Assembly (NCBI GenBank): GCA_900770605.1
Contig: CAAGKS010000024.1
Location: 1 to 12,569, forward strand
Origin: Clostridia bacterium
GTDB taxonomy: Bacteria; Bacillota; Clostridia; Oscillospirales; CAG-272
Length of the DNA stretch: 12,569 nt
Direction of reading: 5' to 3'
The notes beneath the pieces are model-generated. The model had not been told where the DNA came from and searched no databases. It worked only from the letters and a program-made list of their open reading frames with translations. Both the position numbers and the translations under genes were made by a program. Below are positions 6,517-12,569 of the stretch, piece after piece (within the stretch, counting starts at the first letter, position 1; the number at the start of each line of letters is the position of its first letter).

Positions 6517-7770
6517 ATGAAAACAAAAGCTATTCGTTTGCATGGCGCGGATGATATCCGCTTGGAAGAATTTGAATTGCCCGAGATCACCGCTGATGAA
6601 GTACTCATCCGCGTGGTCAGCGACTCTGTTTGCGCTTCCACTTATAAGGCTATCAAGCAAGGAAGCGCTCATAAGCGTGTTCCCGATAACGTATCGGAAA
6701 ACCCCATAATTATCGGTCACGAAATGTGCGGCGAGATAATTTCCGTTGGTGAGAACGTAAAGAACGATTGGAAGGAAGGCCAGAAGGTAGTTGTTCAGCC
6801 CGCGCTCAAGCTTCCCAGTGGCTATGACCCCGGCTATTCGTATCCTTACATCGGCGGAAACACCCAGTATGCAGTAGTTCCCAAGGTCGTATTGGAGCGC
6901 GGCTGCTTGCTTCCCTATGAGGGTGAGAGCTATTTTGCAGGCTCTCTTGCAGAGGCGCTTGGATGCTGTATCCGTGGCTACAAGGGCTTCTATCATACAG
7001 ACTACACCAACTACGTTCGTACAGACGGCGCTAAAAAGGGTGGCCGTATCGCCATTCTCGGCGGTGCCGGTCCTATGGGTATCGGCTGCGTAGAATTGGC
7101 TACGGGCTATGCAGGCGTTTCTCAGGTAGTAGTTGTGGATCTTAACCAGGACCGTCTTGACTACGCTACAAGAATGTGCGATCCCGCAAAGGCAAAGGAA
7201 AAGGGCGTGGATCTGCAATTCATCAATACAAAGGATATAGAGGATCCCGCAGAGTATCTCAAGCAGATCTCTGACGGCGGCTTTGACGACGTATTCGTTA
7301 TGGTACCCGTTCCCGCTCTGTTCACTATGGCTGAAAAGATCTCCCGCGAGGACGGCTGTATCAACTTCTTTGCAGGCCCTCCCGTACACGATATGCCCGG
7401 TAGCCTGAACCTGTATCGAGTTCACTATGACGGCATCCACGTTGTTGGAACCGCAGGTAGTATTCCCGAGGATATGACGGACATTCTGGACTTGGTCAAG
7501 GATAACAAGATCAATGCCGGCGCTCTCGTTTCTCACATTTTGGGTATGAAGGCTGTTCCCGAGACACTCTTTGCAATGGAAAAGCCCAACGGAGCGAAGA
7601 AGGTATGCTACAACGAGCTTGATATTCCGCTCGTAGCTATCGACGACCTTGCTGAGCTTGGAAAGACCGATCCTATGTATGCCGAACTCGCTGCTATTGT
7701 TAAGAACAACGGTGGCTTGTGGTGCACCGAGGCAGAAAAGTATCTGTTGGAGAACGCGCCTCGTCTGTAA
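6517..7770 (+). CDS. Zinc-dependent sugar-phosphate dehydrogenase, L-sorbose-1-phosphate reductase (SorE) type
   Basis: This is a 417-residue medium-chain dehydrogenase/reductase. ATG 6517 follows GGAG (6505-6508) at 8-nt spacing. The catalytic zinc ligands are probably Cys39 (SDSVCAS), His68-Glu69 (IIIGHE) and Glu146 (AEALGCC). The four-cysteine structural zinc loop of alcohol dehydrogenases is absent. The dinucleotide-binding fold has GGAGPMG at 182-188, followed by the acidic Asp of VVVVDLNQ. The opening, the 'HKRVPDNVSENPIIIGHE' stretch, GGFDDVFV, FFAGPP and the closing AELAAIV...W..EAE.YLL match my memory of SorE, which reduces L-sorbose 1-phosphate to D-glucitol 6-phosphate, and its length fits. 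The true substrate may be another ketose or hexitol phosphate. It lies 66 nt after the GH2 gene and only 14 nt before the PfkB kinase, suggesting consecutive steps. The protein is cytoplasmic. Confidence 0.8.
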   Translation: MKTKAIRLHGADDIRLEEFELPEITADEVLIRVVSDSVCASTYKAIKQGSAHKRVPDNVSENPIIIGHEMCGEIISVGENVKNDWKEGQKVVVQPALKLPSGYDPGYSYPYIGGNTQYAVVPKVVLERGCLLPYEGESYFAGSLAEALGCCIRGYKGFYHTDYTNYVRTDGAKKGGRIAILGGAGPMGIGCVELATGYAGVSQVVVVDLNQDRLDYATRMCDPAKAKEKGVDLQFINTKDIEDPAEYLKQISDGGFDDVFVMVPVPALFTMAEKISREDGCINFFAGPPVHDMPGSLNLYRVHYDGIHVVGTAGSIPEDMTDILDLVKDNKINAGALVSHILGMKAVPETLFAMEKPNGAKKVCYNELDIPLVAIDDLAELGKTDPMYAELAAIVKNNGGLWCTEAEKYLLENAPRL

Positions 7771-7784
7771 AAAGGAGAGATAAT

Positions 7785-8705
7785 ATGAAAATATATACAC
7801 TGACTTTGAACCCTGCTTACGATATCCACGCATTTGCAAAAAGCTTGGCGCTGAATTGCGAAAACTTGGCGCAGATGCAGTCGAGAGAGGCAGGCGGCAA
7901 GGGCGTTAATATAAGCAGAGCGCTGTTTAGCGGTCAAATTCCCAATACGGCTATCATCGTGCTGGGAAAAGAGAATGGAGATGAGTTCAAAAATGCCATC
8001 TCCGAGATGGACTGCGTTTTGCTTGAAAAAGAAGGCAGGATTCGTGAGAATTTGACCTTCCATTGTGAAAACGGAGCAGAAACGCGCATCAGCTTTTCCG
8101 GATTTTCCGTCAATGACGGCATTCTTCAAGAGGTGCTTTATAATATTGCGATCGAAAACGATACTATCGTTACCTTTACAGGCCGCATTCCCGGTGGCGT
8201 CAGCAAAGACAAGGCGAAGGAGTTCTTAAAGACACTTCGCGAGCAGGGCGCGCGCATCGTTCTGGATTCCAAGTCCTTTACGGTTGAAGATATTTTCGAG
8301 ATCCAGCCTTGGCTGATCAAGCCGAATCAGGAAGAAATATCCGAGTATCTGGGCTGCGAGATCGAAACGCTTTCACAGGTGCTTGAAAAAGCGGCTATAT
8401 TCACCGAGCACGGCGTAACCAATACAATGGTAACGCTTGGCGAGAAGGGCGCGGCGCTGTTGAGAGAGGATAACGTATATATAGCGACCTGCCCTGTTAT
8501 TGAGGCTATTTCCACCATCGGCGCAGGCGATAGCACTATCGCAGGCTTCCTTGCAGGAGCTTATGCAGGTGAGGATGCGGCAGGATGCTTGAAAACCGCC
8601 GTAAGCTTCGGAACGGCGGCTTGCCTGACGGCTGGCACGTTGCCGCCTCAAAAAGAAGATATTGAGAAAATTTACGCGCAGATATGCGTATCCGAGGTAG
8701 AGTAA
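7785..8705 (+). CDS. PfkB-family sugar-phosphate kinase (1-phosphofructokinase / tagatose-6-phosphate kinase type)
   Basis: This is a 306-residue ribokinase-fold kinase, a normal length for the FruK/LacC branch. ATG 7785 is chosen over the upstream open frame because AAAGGAG (7771-7777) lies 7 nt before it. Diagnostic motifs are TLTLNPAYD at residues 5-13, GGKGVNISRAL (Gly37-Gly38-Lys39) at the substrate site, and the ATP/anion-hole signature TIGAGDSTIAG with catalytic Asp249. The TLTLNPA opening separates it from ribokinase and fructokinase and points to phosphorylation of a hexose phosphate to a bisphosphate. It follows the SorE-like gene by 14 nt, so they are almost certainly translated from one message. 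A joint route from a ketose or hexitol phosphate to fructose or tagatose bisphosphate is inferred. Fructose 1-phosphate, tagatose 6-phosphate and fructose 6-phosphate are all possible substrates. Confidence 0.87.
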   Translation: MKIYTLTLNPAYDIHAFAKSLALNCENLAQMQSREAGGKGVNISRALFSGQIPNTAIIVLGKENGDEFKNAISEMDCVLLEKEGRIRENLTFHCENGAETRISFSGFSVNDGILQEVLYNIAIENDTIVTFTGRIPGGVSKDKAKEFLKTLREQGARIVLDSKSFTVEDIFEIQPWLIKPNQEEISEYLGCEIETLSQVLEKAAIFTEHGVTNTMVTLGEKGAALLREDNVYIATCPVIEAISTIGAGDSTIAGFLAGAYAGEDAAGCLKTAVSFGTAACLTAGTLPPQKEDIEKIYAQICVSEVE

Positions 8706-8715
8706 GGCTTATTCC

Positions 8716-8773
8716 CACCTCGTGAGGTGCTGTCACTTAATATTCTGAAAATACAATTCATGCCTTTGCGGCA
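8716..8773. repeat. Two short hairpins after the kinase gene
   Basis: CACCTC (8716-8721) and GAGGTG (8724-8729) form a compact hairpin 11 bases after the kinase stop. TGCC (8761-8764) and GGCA (8770-8773) form a second, weaker one. Neither is followed by a T-tract, so termination of the upstream operon here is uncertain. Confidence 0.3.
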
Positions 8774-8782
8774 GCTATAAAG

Positions 8783-8857
8783 ACAGGGGTATCCTATCAT
8801 TGAACTGTATCCGCCACTTGTTGCGGATAGAAACTGTTAATGCTATCATACCCCTGT
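8783..8857 (+). promoter_or_regulatory. 75-nt imperfect hairpin upstream of the large GH2, candidate structured element
   Basis: Three stems stack on one axis. ACAGGGGTAT (8783-8792) pairs perfectly with ATACCCCTGT (8848-8857). CATTGAAC (8798-8805) pairs with GTTAATG (8836-8842) with one bulged base. TATCCGC (8808-8814) pairs perfectly with GCGGATA (8823-8829) around an 8-nt loop. The internal loop between the first two stems carries pyrimidine-rich sequence on both sides, and CTATCAT occurs twice (8794-8800, 8843-8849). It could be a terminator or processing site for the operon upstream, a regulatory RNA leader, or an operator in DNA. It matches no riboswitch class that I recognise. Confidence 0.45.
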
Positions 8858-8859
8858 AT

Positions 8860-8865
8860 TATAAT
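8860..8865 (+). promoter_or_regulatory. Perfect -10 box (TATAAT) before the large GH2
   Basis: TATAAT directly follows the 75-nt hairpin. A start point near 8872 would leave a leader of about 20 nt containing the GGAGG ribosome site (8883-8887). The best -35 candidate at 17-bp spacing, TTAATG (8837-8842), is weak and lies inside the hairpin, so an activator may be needed, or the match may be chance. Confidence 0.35.
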
Positions 8866-8894
8866 AAAAATATATTGCTTTTGGAGGTAACCGT

Positions 8895-11267
8895 ATGAGC
8901 AAAATATATATTAATAACGATTGGCTTTTTGCCGCAGATTTCAAGGAAGAATATATTTTCGGAAATACCGATGAAAATATGACAAAGGTAAGGCTGCCGC
9001 ATACCACGAGCGTCCTTCCCTTCAATTATTTTTCTGAAGACAGCTACCAGATGCTTTGCGCATATCGCAAGCTCATTTATGCTCCGCGCGAATGGGCAAA
9101 CAAGCGTATCGTCATTACCTTTGAAGGCGCTGCGCACTATGCCGAGGTGTATCTTAACGGCGAAAAGATCGGAGAGCACTACTCGGGCTACACCGCCTTC
9201 TCGCTTGAGCTGACAGGCAAGCTGAAATTTGATGAGGAAAATATCCTTGTTGTTAAGCTCGACTCCAGAGAAAATTTAAATATCCCACCGTTTGGTAACG
9301 TGATCGACTATATGACGTACGGCGGCTTGTATCGCGACGTTTATATAGACGTAAAGGAAAATTGCTTTATTTCCGACGTTTTTGTAAAGCCTGAATTTAC
9401 AGGCAAGATCGTAAGCGATATCACGCTGGACGGAGAGCTCCCTCTCAATGCAAAAATAAGACAGTCCGCTATTTTTGAGGATAGCGATAATAACGCCTTC
9501 TCAACTGAAATCGAGGCTTTTTCGAGCAAGATCTCAGTTGACGGATTTGTAAGAGACGTCAAGCTTTGGGATGTCGAGCATCCCCATCGCTACGTTGTCC
9601 GCACGGAATTGTTAGCCGGTGAAAATGTGATCGACACTCACGAGGTCAAGGTCGGATTCAGACAGGCAGAATTCAAAAAGGACGGCTTTTTCCTCAACGG
9701 CAAGCGCGTGCAGATACGCGGATTGAACAGACACCAAAGCTATCCTTACGTTGGATACGCTATGCCTGAATCTATTCAAAGAGATGACGCGCGCGTGTTA
9801 AAGGATCTGGGTGTTAATGCGGTAAGAACGTCGCATTATCCTCAATCACAGTATTTCATTGACGAGTGTGACAAGCTCGGCTTGCTCGTATTCACTGAAA
9901 TTCCCGGTTGGCAGCATATCGGTGACAAGGAGTGGCAGGATCAGGCCGTCCGTAACACCGAAGAGATGGTTCTCCAATATAGAAACCACCCCTCGATTAT
10001 TATTTGGGGAGTTCGTATCAACGAGTCTCCCGATAATCACGATTTTTACGTTCGCACTAATGAGGTCGCTCACAGATTCGATCCCACAAGACAGACGGGC
10101 GGCGTCCGTCATTTCAGCAAGAGTGAGCTTTTAGAGGACGTTTATACCTACAACGACTTTTTCCACGACGGAAAGAGAGCGGGCTGTGAGCCCAAGTCAA
10201 GCATCACCTCCGATATGGATAAGCCTTATCTGGTGACTGAAAACACAGGGCACATGTTCCCCACCAAGAGCTTCGATAATGAGGAGCATAGGCTCAATCA
10301 CGCTCTTCGTCACGCGAGAGTACTCAATGACGTGGCATCTCACCCCGATATTTGCGGTAGCTTTGCCTGGTGTATGGCAGACTATAACACACACAAGGAT
10401 TTCGGAAGCGGTGACAGGATCTGCTACCACGGTGTTACGGATATGTTCCGTAATCACAAGATGGCGGCGGCGGTTTACGGAGCTCAAAGCAAGGGAGAGA
10501 CTGTGCTTGAGGTAAGCTCGTCTATGGACATCGGAGAGCACCCTGCATCTATCAAGGGAAAGGTATGGATATTTACCAACGCCGATAGCGTTAAGATGTA
10601 TAAGAACGGTAAATTCATCAAGGAATTCGCGCCTGAGGGCGAGTATTTTCCCGATATGGAAAAATCGCCGATATTGATCGACGATTTTGTTGGAGATCAG
10701 CTTGTGGCAGAAGAAAAGATGCCTGCCGAGCAGGCAAGGTACGTTGCAATGGCGATCAACCATATCGCGCTCAACGGCTTCCCACACATCGCTCCAATAC
10801 CCACCGAGATCGCCGATAAATGCCTGAATGATTATCAGATGACCGTCGATCAGATCGTGGGCTTGTACGGAAAATACGTTGAGAACTGGGGCGCTAAGAG
10901 CTCGGCTTACCGCTTTGATGCGATCGTAAACGGAGAGGTAGTAAAAACAGTTACTAAAACTCCAATGAACAAGATGAGCCTTGAGGCCCAAGTATCACAC
11001 ACAGTTCTTCACGAGGGCAACTCTTATGACGTATCTGCCGTAAGGATCCACGCGATAGATGAAAACGGAAATCTTCTTCCATACAGTAATGAAGCGATCC
11101 AATTAACCGCGGTGGGTCCGATAGAATTCATTGGTCCTGATATATTCTCTCTCCGCGGAGGAATGGCAGGCTTCTATGTGAAAACTACAGGTAAAAAGGG
11201 AGAAGCTAAGGTTAAAATTTCCTGCCCGAGAGTTGAAGATATAATTATTGATTTTGAGATAATTTGA
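8895..11267 (+). CDS. Glycoside hydrolase family 2 with C-terminal accessory domains
   Basis: This is a 790-residue enzyme. ATG 8895 follows GGAGG (8883-8887) at 7-nt spacing. It has an N-terminal jelly roll (about 1-155, YAEVYLNGEKIGEHYSGYTAF), an Ig-like domain (about 160-255) and a TIM barrel (about 260-540). The barrel carries the GH2 signature VRTSHYP (Arg311, His314), acid/base Glu377 in WGVRINES, and probable nucleophile Glu449 in YLVTENTGH. Around residue 553-580 the 'VWIFTNADSVKMYKNGKF' pattern fits the DUF4982 domain, and residues about 710-790 fit the GH2 C5-type sandwich. A mainly helical stretch of about 90 residues lies between them. There is no signal peptide. The layout is that of beta-galactosidase-like GH2 proteins; the exact substrate is unknown. 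It has its own possible promoter and is separated by 189 nt from the kinase, so it may be regulated apart from the upstream operon. Confidence 0.88.
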   Translation: MSKIYINNDWLFAADFKEEYIFGNTDENMTKVRLPHTTSVLPFNYFSEDSYQMLCAYRKLIYAPREWANKRIVITFEGAAHYAEVYLNGEKIGEHYSGYTAFSLELTGKLKFDEENILVVKLDSRENLNIPPFGNVIDYMTYGGLYRDVYIDVKENCFISDVFVKPEFTGKIVSDITLDGELPLNAKIRQSAIFEDSDNNAFSTEIEAFSSKISVDGFVRDVKLWDVEHPHRYVVRTELLAGENVIDTHEVKVGFRQAEFKKDGFFLNGKRVQIRGLNRHQSYPYVGYAMPESIQRDDARVLKDLGVNAVRTSHYPQSQYFIDECDKLGLLVFTEIPGWQHIGDKEWQDQAVRNTEEMVLQYRNHPSIIIWGVRINESPDNHDFYVRTNEVAHRFDPTRQTGGVRHFSKSELLEDVYTYNDFFHDGKRAGCEPKSSITSDMDKPYLVTENTGHMFPTKSFDNEEHRLNHALRHARVLNDVASHPDICGSFAWCMADYNTHKDFGSGDRICYHGVTDMFRNHKMAAAVYGAQSKGETVLEVSSSMDIGEHPASIKGKVWIFTNADSVKMYKNGKFIKEFAPEGEYFPDMEKSPILIDDFVGDQLVAEEKMPAEQARYVAMAINHIALNGFPHIAPIPTEIADKCLNDYQMTVDQIVGLYGKYVENWGAKSSAYRFDAIVNGEVVKTVTKTPMNKMSLEAQVSHTVLHEGNSYDVSAVRIHAIDENGNLLPYSNEAIQLTAVGPIEFIGPDIFSLRGGMAGFYVKTTGKKGEAKVKISCPRVEDIIIDFEII

Positions 11268-11335
11268 AATAATTGAAGAGTTCGCACTGTATGGCTGAAT
11301 GCACGGTGAATAACAGATTTTTGTGAGATTTATTT

Positions 11336-11707
11336 ATGGATTTTGGGATTCAAGCCATAGGCATTGTTGCAATGGCAACCAATATTTCCGCATATCAATT
11401 TAAGAACAAGCGAGACTTACTGCTATGTGTATGCATTGGCTCGGCACTTTTTTCAGTTAATTTGTTTTTGCTTGGTGCGGTGACGGGCGCGATGACTCTC
11501 GCATTTGCGGGCAATAACGCAAAGATTATTCGTCTTGCAGGTTTTATATCCTCGCCCTGTTGGCTTGTCTACAACATATTCAATAATGCTATCGGTGGCA
11601 TGATTTGTGAGATAATCACACTTGTCTCCATTATCTCTGCGTTGATCCGAATCGACATTCCCGAGAAAAAAAGGAATAAATTAAATGAAAAACAAGAGAA
11701 AATATAA
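11336..11707 (+). CDS. YgjV-family inner-membrane protein, shortened
   Basis: The product is 123 residues and mostly hydrophobic, with roughly four membrane segments (about 4-20, 29-58, 66-80 and 85-104), then a basic and polar tail. The N-terminal 'QAIGIVAMATNISAYQFKNK' and the C-terminal 'FISSPCWLVYNIFNNAIGGM' followed by 'CEI' resemble the start and end of YgjV-type proteins, in which 'S..CW..(H/Y)N...GSIGG' is a hallmark. Those proteins are about 160-180 residues long as I recall. Here the middle, between LLGAVTGAM and NNAKIIRL, appears to be missing about 40 residues in frame. The function of the family is unknown to me. The ribosome site is weak (GTGAG, 11323-11327). The end overlaps the HAD gene by 23 nt, so the two are translationally linked. 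Codon use is more AT-rich than in the sugar genes. Confidence 0.7.
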   Translation: MDFGIQAIGIVAMATNISAYQFKNKRDLLLCVCIGSALFSVNLFLLGAVTGAMTLAFAGNNAKIIRLAGFISSPCWLVYNIFNNAIGGMICEIITLVSIISALIRIDIPEKKRNKLNEKQEKI

Positions 11708-12521
11708 AATTGTTGCAAGTGATCTTGACGGAACGCTTCTGAATAAGGAGCAAACCGTTAGCGAGGAAAATTTTTGCGCAATTTCAGAAATGAAGCGCCT
11801 CGGCGTTGAGTTTGTGCCAACCACAGGGCGTTCGATGAACGAAATAGCTCCTTCGTTGATAAATTGTTCCGACATTCGATATATTATCACATCTAATGGT
11901 GCTGTGGCTTTTGACAAGAATATAGGAAAAACGATTCTCACTCATTACTTCTCAAAAGATATTGTAAGTCTCGTGTTGGAAACCCTTCGTCCATATAATG
12001 TGTTTATTCTTGCGAAGGAAAATGGAAGATCCTATTTTGATAAGAATAAATACAATCCTGAATTTCTGAATACTTGTGGCATTGATGCATATTTTGGGCA
12101 TATCATCAGTAAGCATGCCGAGGCGATAGAGAATTTTGAAAGCTTTTTACTCTCGTCTAATGAGATCGAAATGTTTGTTTTGTTCTTTGAATTTGATGAA
12201 GCAACTTGCTGTTGCAAGCAGATTTTTGAGGATAGCGGAAAGCTTTGCGCTGCGCATGCTAATATAGGCTATCTTGAGGTGTATTCCTCGGATGCCGGCA
12301 AAGGAAAGACCCTCATTGCCTTAGCGGATATGCTCGGCGTTGATATTGCAGATGTGATTGCGGTTGGTGATAGCGAAAACGATTCTTCCATGATCGAAGA
12401 AGCAGGTCTCGGACTTGCCGTTGCTAATGCATGCGATACCCTAAAAGAGCTTGCAGATCAAACAATTTGTGATAATTCAGAGCATATTGCTAAATATGTG
12501 CTTGAAAATTTAATACTTTGA
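11685..12521 (+). CDS. HAD-superfamily phosphatase, Cof/YbiV type
   Basis: This is a 278-residue hydrolase with all four HAD motifs. They are DLDGT (Asp13 nucleophile, Asp15), a Thr at 46-47 in TTGRS, Lys206 in AGKGKTL, and GDSENDSSM with Asp229 and Asp233 for magnesium. The long insert between motifs II and III (about 80-200) is the C2-type cap typical of Cof-like phosphatases, which act on sugar phosphates, pyridoxal phosphate or flavin phosphates. The sequence does not show which. The insert has an unusual run of cysteines, ATCCCKQ. The ribosome site AAGGA (11671-11675) lies 9 nt before ATG 11685, inside the end of the YgjV-like gene. It is cytoplasmic. A link to the sugar-phosphate steps upstream is possible, but the change in base composition argues against an old association. 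Confidence 0.9.
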   Translation: MKNKRKYKIVASDLDGTLLNKEQTVSEENFCAISEMKRLGVEFVPTTGRSMNEIAPSLINCSDIRYIITSNGAVAFDKNIGKTILTHYFSKDIVSLVLETLRPYNVFILAKENGRSYFDKNKYNPEFLNTCGIDAYFGHIISKHAEAIENFESFLLSSNEIEMFVLFFEFDEATCCCKQIFEDSGKLCAAHANIGYLEVYSSDAGKGKTLIALADMLGVDIADVIAVGDSENDSSMIEEAGLGLAVANACDTLKELADQTICDNSEHIAKYVLENLIL

Positions 12522-12545
12522 TAAAATTTGATAAAAAAAGAAGTA

Positions 12546-12569
12546 ATGAAAAAACCGTCGAAAAGGCTC
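12546..12569 (+). CDS. Possible start of a further gene (runs off the window)
   Basis: ATG at 12546 opens eight codons (MKKPSKRL) to the window's end, beginning 24 nt after the HAD stop. The upstream AAAAAAGAAG is only a weak ribosome site. The lysine-rich opening fits a gene start but is too short to judge. Confidence 0.25.

Noticed and set aside
7719..7784. Longer N-terminus for the PfkB kinase
   Set aside because: That stretch is the out-of-phase end of the SorE-like gene; ATG 7785 with AAAGGAG begins directly at the conserved TLTLNPA strand.
6499..7839. 446-codon open frame on the minus strand
   Set aside because: It covers the SorE-like gene and the start of the kinase, both of which have clear family motifs on the + strand; the reverse frame shows none.
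12549..12569. Terminator for the HAD gene at the window end
   Set aside because: CCGTCGAAAAGG and neighbours do not form a convincing stem with a T-tract in the bases available.

Overview
The window most resembles a carbohydrate-degrading anaerobe of the Bacillota (class Clostridia, Oscillospirales or Christensenellales type), such as those of the gut or rumen. This is inferred from strong AGGAGG-type ribosome sites at normal spacing, mixed-GC coding sequence, a glycoside hydrolase cluster without TonB/SusCD genes, a domain-permuted GH3 enzyme of the kind I recall from Ruminococcus and Butyrivibrio, and secreted modular proteins. All supported genes lie on the + strand and there is no sign of code reassignment: both TAA and TGA end genes here. 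No tRNA, rRNA, CRISPR array or insertion sequence was seen, and no gene-free stretch exceeds 300 bases.

Region 1 (1-2103) is a secreted-protein locus. It holds the 3' end of one modular protein, then a 38-residue peptide gene with a strong ribosome site, then a second modular protein with a signal peptide, a middle region, an InlB-like repeat and a C-terminal domain homologous to the first protein's. The second gene is cut by one in-frame TAA at 1072-1074, while the following 343 codons stay open in the same frame. It is either a fresh nonsense allele, a sequence error or, less likely, a readthrough gene.

Region 2 (2104-8705) begins with two hairpins and a 14-bp palindrome and continues as a probable operon: permuted GH3 glycosidase, short GH2 glycosidase, SorE-like zinc dehydrogenase, and PfkB-family sugar-phosphate kinase. 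None of the enzymes has a signal peptide, so they should act in the cytoplasm on imported oligosaccharides or glycosides. The dehydrogenase and kinase would move a ketose or hexitol phosphate into glycolysis. No transporter or regulator is present in the window.

Region 3 (8706-11267) is a 189-base gap holding a 75-nt imperfect hairpin followed by a TATAAT box, then a large GH2 enzyme with C-terminal accessory domains.

Region 4 (11268-12569) has a different, more AT-rich character: a shortened YgjV-family membrane protein overlapping a Cof-type HAD phosphatase, then possibly the first codons of another gene. These two look unrelated to the sugar genes.

The points most worth following up are the small peptide beside the secreted proteins, the single nonsense codon in an otherwise intact and strongly codon-biased gene, the SorE/PfkB pair inside a glycosidase operon, and the folded leader before the second GH2.
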